A program made the position numbers and the translations under genes. Below the pieces are notes generated by a model that was not told the origin of the DNA, ran no database searches, and saw only the letters and a list, made by a program, of their open reading frames with translations. Below, one piece after another: positions 1 through 8,583 of a DNA stretch of 64,000 bases. Positions within the stretch are counted from its first letter, which is position 1; the number at the start of each line of letters is the position of its first letter. Origin of the DNA: Gulosibacter chungangensis (GTDB lineage Bacteria; Actinomycetota; Actinomycetes; Actinomycetales; Microbacteriaceae); contig NZ_WBKB01000007.1 of assembly GCF_008831155.1 (NCBI RefSeq), forward strand, positions 95,990 through 159,989, written 5' to 3'.

Positions 1-1352
1 CCGCGCTCACGGCTTCTGCAACCACGGAGGAAACCGTCGCCCGACGACGCGTCGGCGCTTGGGTGATCGGTGGGATCCTGACGGTGATCGGGACTGTTGG
101 GGCCGTCACGAGTGCGCTCGTGACTAACTTCCTGCTGCTTGTGCCTTCCGGCATTGTGCTGGCAATTGGGCTGATCGTCCTGGTGCCGTTACTGGTCACG
201 GTAATCATGCCGCTCATTGCCCGCAGCACTTCGCGGGCCGGTGCCGTGACGAAACTCGCCGGCGAAAATCTCGTGCGCACTTCACGCCGAACCGGCACCG
301 TGGTGCTCGCAATTGCACTAGGCGGCAGTCTCGTGATCGGTATGCTTACCGCGCTTCAGTCAGCCTCCAATTCAATGCAAACCATGCTTACCGAGAACTA
401 CCCGGTCGATCTCGTCCTCGCGAGCGAAGACGGTAGTGAGCTGCCATCCGAGGTGCTGGCCACTTTGGAAGAGTCCTCTGCCACCTCTGCGGTTGCCACG
501 GTGCGATCCGTACCCATTGAATTGTCCGGTGATGTCATTCCGATCAGAACTGCGGTAGGCGTCCCCAATGAATGGAATGGTGTGCAGGTGGATTCCGTAT
601 CCAATAACGAAATACTCGTCCCGACTTGGCTCGTCGCGGATCCGGAGGAGATTGACGGCACTCGGGTTGAAATCGCCGCGGCTAATGGTGAAACGTTGAC
701 GCTTACCGTGCGCACTTCCCCACTGGCGGATGCCATCCAGAATTCAATGGGCTTCGAAAGCTTCGGAGTCGTCAGTGAAAACACCATCAAAAAGCTCAAC
801 AGCGTGGGCAGCCCAAACTATGCCTGGGTAATCGCTATGGATGGCGATTCCGCGACGCTCATGAGTGAAGTATCGGAGTTGCAAACCACGTATCCGTCAC
901 TCGACGCATACGGGGCGCTCACCACAGTACAAATGTTTGAGCAAATATTTGCGATGGTGGCAACATTTGTAATTGGGATGCTCGGACTCACGATCGTCAT
1001 TTCAGCTATCGGCCTTGCAAGTGTCGTCGCGCTTGCAGTTGCCGAACGCGGACGAGAGATCGCACTATTGCGCGCACTCGGCCTTACTCGGAATAAGACT
1101 CGTCGAATGGTCCTATTTGAGTCCGTTTCACTTGCCGGTCTTGGCGCCGCGTTCTCTTTGATCATCGGCATTCCCCTAGGAATAGCTGCGGTCTATAGCG
1201 CACTCGGATCAGAAAGTGTGGTCATTTCGCTTCCCTGGCTGGGAATTGCCGCGGTCATCATAACTGCCGCGGTGCTCGGCATAATTGCGGGTCTTGGTCC
1301 GGCACAACGGGCGACTCGAATAGCCCCAGCGCAGGGTTTGGCTACCGATTAG
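1..1352 (+). CDS. FtsX-type ABC transporter permease, C-terminal part
   Basis: Membrane permease of the MacB/FtsX family, probably part of an ABC exporter or lipoprotein-handling complex. The frame is open to the left edge from position 3, so the start lies outside; about 449 codons are visible. Seen: two hydrophobic segments at the visible N-terminus, a soluble domain of about 200 residues, then the FtsX signature region with the AERGREIALLRALGLTR stretch between membrane segments, and two more membrane helices before the stop. The layout suggests the second half of a duplicated (about 800-residue) permease. The partner ATPase is not in the window and would be expected upstream. The substrate cannot be inferred. 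Confidence 0.88.
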   Translation, partial: ALTASATTEETVARRRVGAWVIGGILTVIGTVGAVTSALVTNFLLLVPSGIVLAIGLIVLVPLLVTVIMPLIARSTSRAGAVTKLAGENLVRTSRRTGTVVLAIALGGSLVIGMLTALQSASNSMQTMLTENYPVDLVLASEDGSELPSEVLATLEESSATSAVATVRSVPIELSGDVIPIRTAVGVPNEWNGVQVDSVSNNEILVPTWLVADPEEIDGTRVEIAAANGETLTLTVRTSPLADAIQNSMGFESFGVVSENTIKKLNSVGSPNYAWVIAMDGDSATLMSEVSELQTTYPSLDAYGALTTVQMFEQIFAMVATFVIGMLGLTIVISAIGLASVVALAVAERGREIALLRALGLTRNKTRRMVLFESVSLAGLGAAFSLIIGIPLGIAAVYSALGSESVVISLPWLGIAAVIITAAVLGIIAGLGPAQRATRIAPAQGLATD

Positions 1353-1448
1353 CTGCAAAATAGAACAAATCACGACTGCAACGATAATTGTCGGACCCGG
1401 ACTAGGTATCCCTACTGCGATCCACTCAGGCAATTCACTGTGTGCTGA

Positions 1449-1474
1449 TTTGCAATTCGCGCGATAATTGCAAA
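1449..1474. promoter_or_regulatory. AT-rich inverted repeat upstream of lsr2
   Basis: A perfect 9-bp inverted repeat (TTTGCAATT at 1449-1457, AATTGCAAA at 1466-1474, 8-nt spacer) lies 84 nt before the lsr2 start. The 9-mer CGATAATTG inside it also occurs at 1382-1390, 80 nt upstream. The 205-nt gap between the permease and lsr2 is AT-rich compared with its neighbours. A self-binding site for Lsr2 or another regulator is an inference from position and base content. Confidence 0.4.
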
Positions 1475-1557
1475 CAATTAAACGAACTCAACACGAGGTT
1501 CATTCGTTGAGCACAGTCTTCGAATCCCACAAAGCAACCAGCTTAGGAGCAGTCACA

Positions 1558-1908
1558 ATGGCGCGCAAAGTCGTGTATCAGATTATCGATGACCTTGATG
1601 GGTCTGTCCTTCCTGATGGATTGGGCGAGACCGTAAAATTCGGCCTTGACGGTGTTGAGTATGAAATTGATCTGAGCAATGAAAACGCAGCACTCCTGCG
1701 TGAACAGCTCGGTGAGTACATTCGCAAGGCCCGCCGCGTCGGCGGTCGCGCTCAGCGCGGTACCCGCACGCAGCTCCCCGCAACCGGCCCGAAGCGTGAC
1801 CTCACTGCAATTCGCAAATGGGCAAACGCAAATGGCTATGAGGTTGCTGACCGCGGTCGCATCCCCCACTCGGTGCTTGACGCATACGATCAAGCTCAAG
1901 AAGGCTAA
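1558..1908 (+). CDS. lsr2: Lsr2 nucleoid-associated xenogeneic silencer
   Basis: A 116-residue histone-like protein that bridges AT-rich DNA and silences acquired genes in actinobacteria. The N-terminal dimerisation domain covers about residues 1-62 (starts MARKVVYQIIDDLDG). The C-terminal DNA-binding domain covers about 80-114 and keeps the RGR minor-groove clamp at residues 99-101. The ATG at 1558 was chosen because AGGAG at 1545-1549 lies 8 nt upstream and because family members begin MA-[KR]-K; an in-frame upstream start at 1468 would add an unrelated leader. A strong hairpin follows the stop. The gene stands alone between a permease and AsnC-type regulators. Confidence 0.97.
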   Translation: MARKVVYQIIDDLDGSVLPDGLGETVKFGLDGVEYEIDLSNENAALLREQLGEYIRKARRVGGRAQRGTRTQLPATGPKRDLTAIRKWANANGYEVADRGRIPHSVLDAYDQAQEG

Positions 1909-1920
1909 TCAATAGTTATT

Positions 1921-1965
1921 CACAATGCCGCAGTGACTCGTATTTTGAGTCACTGCGGCATTGTG
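1921..1965 (+). terminator. Terminator hairpin after lsr2
   Basis: A perfect 19-bp inverted repeat with a 7-nt loop starts 12 nt after the lsr2 stop (arms 1921-1939 and 1947-1965). There is no long T-tract after it, so it would be a U-poor terminator of the kind common in actinobacteria. The remaining 275 nt to the next gene hold no convincing gene. Confidence 0.75.
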
Positions 1966-2240
1966 TTCTCGGCAAACACCCTAGAAAGGTTTCGATCGCT
2001 GGTATTTCTATTCGTATTCACGTAAGCACTCCGATTGCGCATCGGCTGTTTGTCGGCGATCCCCGCACTTACACGTTGGTTAGCCTGCAGACCTGGTCAA
2101 GTTCATCCGTCAGCATTGCGGTTGCGCGCATGATCCGTCGTATTTCCCGCACAATAGGAGCGCTTCATGCAAAGCTTTAATCCGGTGACCACTAAACTGC
2201 CGATGCCTACCATCCTGTCGGTAGATTGCAAAGGAGTACC

Positions 2241-3215
2241 ATGCCCGGGTCGCGTGTCGATGTTGACGAGACTCTCATAGAGGCTCTGCGCGCTGATCCT
2301 CGCGCGAGCGTACTCTCGCTGTCTCGCACCACGGGCTTCCCTCGAGCACTCATCGCAACGCGGCTGAAGGATCTCATTGACGATGAATTCGTTCGAGTAA
2401 AAGGTGTGATGCATCCGCAGTATCACGGCCCCACCATCATCGCGCATGCTTCGGTGACCACCATCGGCCCGGTGGGCCCCATCGCCGAATTGGTTAGCGA
2501 ACTCGCGGAGACCATTTTCGTCTCGATCGTTGCGGGTGAGTATGACTTGATCTTTGAATCTCGAGTATCCGACAACGCTCACCTTCACCGACTTCTCGCC
2601 AAGGTGCGTTCGCATCCAAACGTAGCCAAGATCAACACGATTGTGTTTTCTACGGTGTACAAGGGGTATCTCGAACACGACCCGTTGACTCCCATAAGCA
2701 TCGATGACGTCGACGTAGAGCTACTCCGGGAACTGGAACAAGATGGCCGACGCAGCTGGCAGGAACTCGCGCAGATCGTCGAACTCTCTCCCTCAGCAGT
2801 CCGTGCGCGAGTCCACCGCATGCTGGATGCGGGCATCGCGCAGATTATCGTCGTGCAAGAACGCGGTCGTTTTGGCCCCGCTATTACTTGTGGCGTAGGA
2901 CTAACGCTCAGCATCGACGCAGCATCGGTACTGCCGCAACTCGCCCAAGAGCGCTACGTTGAGTTTGCGGTCTCAACGGTTGGTCGCTTCGACGCGCTCA
3001 TGACACTGCGCGCCGCGACTCCCGTCGAACTCTTTGAATCATTTGAGGTCATCCGCGCGTATCCAGAGGTAACGGGCATGGAATCTTGGGCACATCTCAA
3101 TGCCGTCAAAGAGGACTACACCCGTCGTATTGATGGAAGTTCGAGCCAATATGACACAAGTTTTCCGGATTTTCTCCTCACTCACGATTCAACTGCAATT
3201 GCCAAACATAAATGA
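2241..3215 (+). CDS. Double-module Lrp/AsnC family transcriptional regulator (copy 1)
   Basis: A 324-residue regulator that holds two Lrp/AsnC units in one chain; the usual family length is about 150. Seen: winged-helix segment 1 at about residues 8-55 (TTGFPRALIATRLKDL), a ligand-type domain, then winged-helix segment 2 at about 153-205 (ELSPSAVRARVHRMLD), and a second ligand-type domain. Such proteins bind DNA as compact oligomers and often sense amino acids; the effector is unknown here. The ATG at 2241 follows AAGGAG at 2231-2236; a TTG at 2226 is the only longer option. The next gene is a close paralogue of the same double build. Confidence 0.9.
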   Translation: MPGSRVDVDETLIEALRADPRASVLSLSRTTGFPRALIATRLKDLIDDEFVRVKGVMHPQYHGPTIIAHASVTTIGPVGPIAELVSELAETIFVSIVAGEYDLIFESRVSDNAHLHRLLAKVRSHPNVAKINTIVFSTVYKGYLEHDPLTPISIDDVDVELLRELEQDGRRSWQELAQIVELSPSAVRARVHRMLDAGIAQIIVVQERGRFGPAITCGVGLTLSIDAASVLPQLAQERYVEFAVSTVGRFDALMTLRAATPVELFESFEVIRAYPEVTGMESWAHLNAVKEDYTRRIDGSSSQYDTSFPDFLLTHDSTAIAKHK

Positions 3216-3311
3216 GCAAGTATCATTTTCTAGTTGCCTGCACTCCCCGCAAGGTACCGTCCAGCTCGCTGGCCCGGACCTAGTACGGGCCAATCCCCCT
3301 AAGGTGTGACG

Positions 3312-4205
3312 ATGTCTGATTCCCGGACTGAGCTTGACGAGCGCCTCGTGGCGGCGTTGAAGACCGAGCCCCGAGCTACTGTGCTCTCGCTCGCTGAAAC
3401 AACCGGATTCCCCCGCGCAGTGGTTGCTACCCGGTTGAAGGAACTCCAAGAGTCCGGCGACGTCCGTGTCGTTGGCGCAACCCACCCCATGCTCAGCGGC
3501 GCGCGGCTCATTGCGGCCGTATCCATCGCGGTGACTGGGCCCGTTATGCCCGTAATTGAATTCCTCAAAACAATTGAAGAAGCGGTATATGTCTCGACGG
3601 TGAGCGGCCCATTCGAGATCGTCATGGAACTTCGCGTCGCAGATCAGGATGAGCTTCTGCAAGTGCTCGAAGAGGTTCGTGCCGCACCGGAAATCAACCG
3701 AATCGAAACGCTCACCTACGGACGCGTCATCAAGGGATATCTTTCCCAAAACGAGCTCGCCGAGATTTCTCTCGACGTCAAGGACCGACAACTCATTGGT
3801 GCCCTCGGCGAAGACGGTCGTAAATCCTGGCAGGAGCTCGCGGACATTGTGAGTCTCTCGCCATCAGCGGTGCGCACCCGCGTGAACCGACTACTCGAAT
3901 CCAACGCAATGCGCATTGTTGTTATGGAACGCGGCGGAAGATACGGACGCGTGATCTCGACGACAGCGTTCCTTACGCTTAATGCCGACGGCGATGCCAT
4001 ACTCGCGAAAATCAGCGAAGACGATGCCGTTGAATTCGCGATCACTGCTTTCGGAAAGTGCGATGCGGTGCTCGTCATTCGATCTCGCTCTCAGGCCTCG
4101 CTCTTCGAAGCTCTCGAGCGAATTCGGTCAATGCCGGAAGTCACCAAGGTCGAAACTCGCACGCAACTGCAACAGTTCAAGGAAGTATTCAGCCGCATTC
4201 TCTGA
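3312..4205 (+). CDS. Double-module Lrp/AsnC family transcriptional regulator (copy 2)
   Basis: A 297-residue paralogue of the preceding gene with the same order of parts: helix-turn-helix at about residues 5-50 (TTGFPRAVVATRLKEL), ligand-type domain, second helix-turn-helix at about 145-195 (SLSPSAVRTRVNRLLES), second ligand-type domain. AAGG at 3301-3304 supports the ATG at 3312; a GTG at 3306 would add two residues. It lies 96 nt behind copy 1 on the same strand, so tandem duplication is the simplest origin. The following luciferase-like oxidoreductase gene, 72 nt downstream, is a candidate target, but this is inference. Confidence 0.9.
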   Translation: MSDSRTELDERLVAALKTEPRATVLSLAETTGFPRAVVATRLKELQESGDVRVVGATHPMLSGARLIAAVSIAVTGPVMPVIEFLKTIEEAVYVSTVSGPFEIVMELRVADQDELLQVLEEVRAAPEINRIETLTYGRVIKGYLSQNELAEISLDVKDRQLIGALGEDGRKSWQELADIVSLSPSAVRTRVNRLLESNAMRIVVMERGGRYGRVISTTAFLTLNADGDAILAKISEDDAVEFAITAFGKCDAVLVIRSRSQASLFEALERIRSMPEVTKVETRTQLQQFKEVFSRIL

Positions 4206-4277
4206 GCGAGTATTCGCTGAAGTCACAGAATTCTGTATGTTCGGTGATTCCTCGTATCCGTTCGTCACAATGGGGTT

Positions 4278-5279
4278 ATGACCCCTTCCGCAAGTGCCGT
4301 TACGGTCTCCGTGCTTGATCGCGCCAACGCGAGAGCAGGAGCCGATGAATCCGAGATCCTGTGGGATGTTATCGCGCGCGCAAGGCGCCTTGAAACTCTC
4401 GGCTATGAGCGCATTTGGGTCGCTGAACACCACGGCGTCCCCGGCATTGTCGGTTCGGTCCCGGCACTGCTCATGGGGGCAATCTGCGCGGCTACGAGTG
4501 ACATTCGAGTGGGTTCTGCTGGTATCATGCTCCCGGCTCACACCCCGCTGTCGGTAGCCGAACAAATCTCCACGCTCGAGGCGCTCTACCCGGGACGCAT
4601 CGATATCGGCCTCGGCCGTTCGGTCGGGTTCACCCAAGGCGTTCGCGAGGCACTTCGACAGCGGAAGGATGCGGGAAGCGACTTCCCGGAAGATCTCGCC
4701 GAAGTGCAAAGCTACCTGGCTGCAAAGGCGGACATCACCCTGCAACCTCCGAATGCTGCTGCCACACCGCTCTATGTCTTGGCACACGGTGCCAGTCTGG
4801 AATTCGCAGCCGCTACCGGACTCGGTGTGGTGGTTGGTGGGCCGTCGCTCCTGCATGCGGAACCCGGTAAGCGCCACCTCGGCCTAGAAAAATATCGTCG
4901 GGAGTTCAAACCTTCGCTTTGGTTCGCGGAGCCCACCGTCATCGTTTCGGTTCCGATTGCGGTGGCCGACACCACCGAAGCGGCGCAGCAGCTGCTGTTG
5001 CCCGAGGCCTGGACTCTCGCGATGTCCCGAACCACCGGTTCCTTCGCCCCGTTGCAGCCCGCTCAAGATCTTGATCTCACAACCATCGGAGATCGCGAGC
5101 GCGAGCGCGTCGAGGCGAATTTTGCATCCGCGATCTACGGCACACCCCAGGAGGTTCGCGAACGCATCCTCACCCTCCTGCACTACACCGGCTCAACCGA
5201 AATTCTCGCCAGTGGCGGGATGCACGACCAGGCCGGCCAGGAACGCTCGGATGAGCTTTTGGCAGGTTTGTTTGGCTAG
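4278..5279 (+). CDS. LLM-class flavin-dependent oxidoreductase
   Basis: A 333-residue bacterial-luciferase-like monooxygenase expected to use FMNH2 or F420 in the cytoplasm. The N-terminus shows the family pattern GYERIWVAEHHG at about residues 46-57, followed by PALLMGAICAATSDIRVGSAG and LGRSVGF, as in the MsnO8/YhbW branch. The C-terminal part (about 270-330) matches the last helices of the barrel. The substrate cannot be told. It runs in the same direction as the two AsnC-type regulators and meets mpg tail to tail with a 15-nt gap. Confidence 0.9.
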   Translation: MTPSASAVTVSVLDRANARAGADESEILWDVIARARRLETLGYERIWVAEHHGVPGIVGSVPALLMGAICAATSDIRVGSAGIMLPAHTPLSVAEQISTLEALYPGRIDIGLGRSVGFTQGVREALRQRKDAGSDFPEDLAEVQSYLAAKADITLQPPNAAATPLYVLAHGASLEFAAATGLGVVVGGPSLLHAEPGKRHLGLEKYRREFKPSLWFAEPTVIVSVPIAVADTTEAAQQLLLPEAWTLAMSRTTGSFAPLQPAQDLDLTTIGDRERERVEANFASAIYGTPQEVRERILTLLHYTGSTEILASGGMHDQAGQERSDELLAGLFG

Positions 5280-5294
5280 CTGGCGCGGAGATTA

Positions 5295-5870
5295 CTAGTC
5301 CCGGAGGACCCGGGCGCGCTTATAGGCCGATACGGATTTCTCCCCGGCCACCCAAAACCGCCAAGGCTCCTGATGTGCTCGAGAGACGCCCACCCGTGGA
5401 CCGCAAGCAACCTCGGCGATGCGCAGTTCTGGCATCGTGAGCGTGACCGCGCTGCCGTGGGCGAAGAGGGCCGTGCCGTAATCGGCCATGGTGATCCCAA
5501 GGGCCCGCGTGAGGTTCCCAGGGCCGCGCGCCAACCAGTCGTCTTTGACTCCCGCCCGCCGCTCGCGGGCAACGTCAATCCCTTCCATGATGCGCCCCGC
5601 CCGGATGAGCACTGCCGCGGCATCACCTTCGGGGCTGCACACGACATTGCAACAGGTGTGACCGTGCATTGAATAGCAGTACAGATGACCCGGCGGGCCA
5701 AACATCACCCGATTGCGGTTGGTTGGCCCACGATACGCATGGGACGCCGGGTCGCGAATCCCTTCATAGGCCTCGACTTCAGTGATCATGAGTGCCACGG
5801 GGCCGCGTCGGAGGGTCGCACCGAGCAATAACGGTGCGGTTTCGATAGCCGAGTCTCGCAGGTGCAGCAT
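5295..5870 (-). CDS. mpg: DNA-3-methyladenine glycosylase (AAG/MPG type)
   Basis: A 191-residue base-excision repair enzyme that removes alkylated purines such as 3-methyladenine from DNA. The family core is clear: ITEVEAYEG at residues 29-37, in which E33 matches the catalytic acid of human AAG, then DPASHAYRGPTNRNRVMF at 40-57 and GHTCCNVV at 70-77. The C-terminal VSRAHQEPWRFW region also fits. Length is normal for the bacterial form. It is convergent with the LLM oxidoreductase and divergent from the SRPBCC gene, with an 80-nt shared upstream gap. Confidence 0.96.
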   Translation of the reverse strand: MLHLRDSAIETAPLLLGATLRRGPVALMITEVEAYEGIRDPASHAYRGPTNRNRVMFGPPGHLYCYSMHGHTCCNVVCSPEGDAAAVLIRAGRIMEGIDVARERRAGVKDDWLARGPGNLTRALGITMADYGTALFAHGSAVTLTMPELRIAEVACGPRVGVSRAHQEPWRFWVAGEKSVSAYKRARVLRD

Positions 5871-5950
5871 GGTGCCACCATAACTTGATCACTTGCCGGG
5901 GCTACCGTTTGCAATAACAACAACGCCAACGCATTTGATCGGAGCCTCGT

Positions 5951-6589
5951 ATGTCTATCGACCCTCAAGTCTCAGCCCATGCAATTCGCGAGCTTCGTAA
6001 CGGTGAACGCGACGGCTCCGCGACAAAGATTGCCAGCATCCGCATCACATTGCCAACCGGACAAACGGATCTTTGGGGTGCGATTACCTCCGGTGACCGC
6101 ATCCCAGACTGGTTCTTACCCATTGAGGGTGACCTCGAACTTGGCGGCTCATTTCAGACCGAAGGGAACGCGGGCGGCAAGATTCTCGCTTGCAATGCGC
6201 CGAATTCCTTTGCCAGCACCTGGGAGTTTGGTGGCCAGCTCTCCTGGATTCGTGTCGACCTTTCGCGGGGCGAAGACGGCACGGAGCTCCTCCTCACTCA
6301 CGAAGCCCCGATCGGTGATGGCGAGTTCTGGAAACAATACGGTCCAGGCGCAACCGGAGTCGGCTGGGAGCTCGCATTCCTTGCGCTGAGCGTCTATGTC
6401 GACCAAACCACGGTGCTCGATCCCACCGATGTGGGTCTGTGGTCGCAGAGTGCCGAAGCGCACCCCTACGTGCAGAACGTTGCCGCCGCGTGGGCGGATG
6501 CCGCGATCGCCGATGGTGAAGACCCAGAGATCGCGCGTGCTGCCGCGGCAAATACCTACGCGTTCTACACCGGGGCAGCCCAGGAGTAG
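5951..6589 (+). CDS. SRPBCC (AHSA1/START-like) domain protein
   Basis: A 212-residue protein with one SRPBCC fold, the helix-grip cavity found in polyketide cyclases, AHSA1-type proteins and lipid transfer proteins. Seen: WGAITSGDRIPDWFLPIEGD near the N-terminus, FASTWEFGG in the middle, and GVGWELAFLALSVY in the long C-terminal helix. GGAG at 5941-5944 supports the ATG at 5951. The ligand is unknown. In many actinobacteria such genes sit beside ArsR regulators; none is present here. Confidence 0.82.
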   Translation: MSIDPQVSAHAIRELRNGERDGSATKIASIRITLPTGQTDLWGAITSGDRIPDWFLPIEGDLELGGSFQTEGNAGGKILACNAPNSFASTWEFGGQLSWIRVDLSRGEDGTELLLTHEAPIGDGEFWKQYGPGATGVGWELAFLALSVYVDQTTVLDPTDVGLWSQSAEAHPYVQNVAAAWADAAIADGEDPEIARAAAANTYAFYTGAAQE

Positions 6590-6596
6590 ACAACTC

Positions 6597-6640
6597 CACA
6601 GCGGGAGCTGGGCGGAGGAATCAATCCAACTCCCGCTGTG
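6597..6640. terminator. Bidirectional terminator hairpin
   Basis: A perfect 11-bp inverted repeat (CACAGCGGGAG at 6597-6607, CTCCCGCTGTG at 6630-6640) fills the 61-nt gap between the convergent SRPBCC and alcohol dehydrogenase genes. The 22-nt loop and missing T-tract make it a weaker call than the hairpin after pckG. Confidence 0.5.
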
Positions 6641-6650
6641 CCGAAGCCCC

Positions 6651-7706
6651 TTAGGCCTCGAGAATTACTTTGAGTGCCTTCGTTTCGGCTGCTCGCGAGA
6701 AGACGTCATAGGCCTCCTCGATTTCATCGAGCTTGAATCGGTGGCTGATAAATCCAGCGATGTTGAGCTTGCCCTGTGCGAGCAGTCGCGTGAGCATCGG
6801 CGCGGTGTTCGTGTTGACGAGCCCCGTTGTGATGGTGAGGTTCTCGATCCACTTATCCTGGATCGGGAAGTCCACCGACGTACCGTGCACACCGGCATTG
6901 GCCACGTGGCCGCCTGGCCGCACGATGTCGAGCACCATGTCCCAGGTGGTGGGAATACCGACCGCTTCGATCGAGACGTCCACACCGAGTCCATCGGTCA
7001 GCGCGAGCACCTGTTCCTTCCAATCGGGGTCAGAACTCAGCACACCGTCGGTGGCACCGAGTTCCTTCGCCTTTTCGATTCGGTTGGCATCCAGATCAAT
7101 CGCAATTACGCGTGATGGCCCATAGAGGTTCGCCGTGGCAATAGCGGCAAGACCGACCGGCCCAGTGCCCACAACTGCGACGACATCGCCGGGCTTAACC
7201 GCACCCAAGACCACGCCGATTTCATGACCGGTGGGCAGAATATCGCTGATCAGCACACCCAGCTCATTCTTCACGCCCTCGGGGAGCAATTGCACGGAGT
7301 TTTCCGCGAAGGGCACGCGCACGTATTCTGCCTGGGTGCCATCGATAAGGTGGCCGAAGACCCATCCGATCCCCGATGCGCCCTCGTCAGCAAGGCAGTG
7401 TGAGAAGAGCCCCTGCTTGCAATAGGAACATTTTCCGCAAGACGAGACGCAAGAAATGATGACGCGGTCACCGACCTTCAATGTCGTGACCGCGTCACCG
7501 ACTTCGGTAATGACACCGACGCCCTCGTGACCGAGGATGCGCCCCGGAGTTACCGCGGGAACATCACCCTTGAGGATGTGCAGGTCGGTGCCACAAATTG
7601 TGGTGGTTTCGATTTTTACGATGACATCGGTCGCCTGCTGAATTTGCGGGTTGGGGACTTCCTGCCACGCCTTTTCGCCTGCGCCTTGATAAACGAGAGC
7701 TTTCAT
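6651..7706 (-). CDS. Zinc-dependent medium-chain alcohol dehydrogenase
   Basis: A 351-residue NAD(P)-dependent dehydrogenase of the zinc MDR family. Catalytic zinc ligands appear as C38 (ICGTD) and H60-E61 (GHEGVG). The structural zinc site is complete with C90, C93, C96 and C104. The Rossmann motif GTGPVG is at 180-185, and the acidic IDLD at the end of the next strand favours NAD(H). Family members act on secondary alcohols, butanediol, sorbitol or threonine; the substrate cannot be set. AAAGGTG lies just before the ATG. It is transcribed on the same strand as, and downstream of, the MerR regulator at 7768. Confidence 0.93.
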   Translation of the reverse strand: MKALVYQGAGEKAWQEVPNPQIQQATDVIVKIETTTICGTDLHILKGDVPAVTPGRILGHEGVGVITEVGDAVTTLKVGDRVIISCVSSCGKCSYCKQGLFSHCLADEGASGIGWVFGHLIDGTQAEYVRVPFAENSVQLLPEGVKNELGVLISDILPTGHEIGVVLGAVKPGDVVAVVGTGPVGLAAIATANLYGPSRVIAIDLDANRIEKAKELGATDGVLSSDPDWKEQVLALTDGLGVDVSIEAVGIPTTWDMVLDIVRPGGHVANAGVHGTSVDFPIQDKWIENLTITTGLVNTNTAPMLTRLLAQGKLNIAGFISHRFKLDEIEEAYDVFSRAAETKALKVILEA

Positions 7707-7767
7707 CTACGCACCTTTCATCGGGTGACGCCGACGGTGGCGTCACCACAGAAGTTAGGTGAATTCG

Positions 7768-8541
7768 CTACAAGTCTGCTGTCAGAGCATGCCGGAGTGC
7801 GTCACGCACGAAGATAGCGCCTGAGGTTCCGCCATAATTTGCGGCAAAGCGCTCATCCAAAACATACATATCGGCAAGCGCGAGGACGTATGTGCGAAAT
7901 TCTTCCTCGTTCTTGGTCTGTGCCCCGGGAACCGAATGCAACCAGGCGATGTGCCTTTGCGCGAGGTCCTGCGCGGCAGCCGAGTCCGCCGCGCATCCGG
8001 GATCGATCGCGGCAGCCTGCCACGCATCCATGAGCGATTGCGTGCGCGCCTTGAAGTCGGCCTGCTCGTCGTCGCTGAGTTCCCGCCACCAGGTATCACC
8101 GCGTGCGTACGACTCCTTTCCCCAGCGGTCTTCGACTTCTTCCCGGTACTGGGTGTGATCAAACCCATCAAACATTTGCTCCGCCATGAGCGTCTCCTGT
8201 CCTGCTAATGCGCGTATCGTGTGCTCGACGGCGGCAATCTGCCGGTCAAGTTGCTGCTGTTGCTGCTGCAGCAGTTCAAGGTGACGGGCCAACACCACGG
8301 GTTCTTCGGCATCACGCTCCAGGATCTTTCCGATTTCTGGCAGGCTGAGACCGAGCTCCCGCAGCAGCAGGATGCGCTGCAAGCGGATGAGCTCCTCCTC
8401 GCCGTAATAGCGATATCCGTTGTGGCCGATCCGTCGCGGTGGCAACAGCCCCAGTTCGTCATAGTGCCGCAGCGTTCGACTTGTCGTCGCGGCGAGCTTT
8501 GCGAGTTCCTGAATCGACCATTCCTGCGTTGTTCCGTCCAT
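7768..8541 (-). CDS. MerR family regulator with TipAS-like ligand domain
   Basis: A 257-residue activator of the TipAL type. The winged helix-turn-helix with SRTLRHYDELGLLPP covers about residues 8-76, a glutamine-rich dimerisation coiled coil follows at about 80-118 (LLQQQQQQLDRQI), and the TipAS-type drug-binding domain covers about 120-257, with GFDHTQYREEVEDRWG and an aromatic-rich end. TipAS proteins bind thiopeptides or other hydrophobic drugs and then activate their own promoter. The operator directly upstream has the stretched 19-bp spacer typical of MerR targets. The alcohol dehydrogenase 61 nt downstream may share the transcript. Confidence 0.92.
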   Translation of the reverse strand: MDGTTQEWSIQELAKLAATTSRTLRHYDELGLLPPRRIGHNGYRYYGEEELIRLQRILLLRELGLSLPEIGKILERDAEEPVVLARHLELLQQQQQQLDRQIAAVEHTIRALAGQETLMAEQMFDGFDHTQYREEVEDRWGKESYARGDTWWRELSDDEQADFKARTQSLMDAWQAAAIDPGCAADSAAAQDLAQRHIAWLHSVPGAQTKNEEEFRTYVLALADMYVLDERFAANYGGTSGAIFVRDALRHALTADL

Positions 8542-8548
8542 GGAAACA

Positions 8549-8579
8549 ACGCTAAAGCTTGACGTTACGTCAAGGTCAA
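8549..8579 (-). promoter_or_regulatory. MerR-type promoter/operator of the TipAL-like gene
   Basis: On the minus strand, a -35 element TTGACC (8574-8579) and a -10 element TAGCGT (8549-8554) are held apart by exactly 19 bp. The spacer carries the perfect dyad CTTGACG-TAA-CGTCAAG (8558-8574). This stretched geometry is the hallmark of promoters untwisted by MerR proteins. The predicted start of transcription falls at about 8541-8542, on the ATG itself, so the mRNA should be leaderless. Confidence 0.75.
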
Positions 8580-8583
8580 GCGG

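Noticed and set aside
5281..5294. Terminator between LLM oxidoreductase and mpg
   Set aside because: The gap is only 15 nt and no stem of meaningful length was found.
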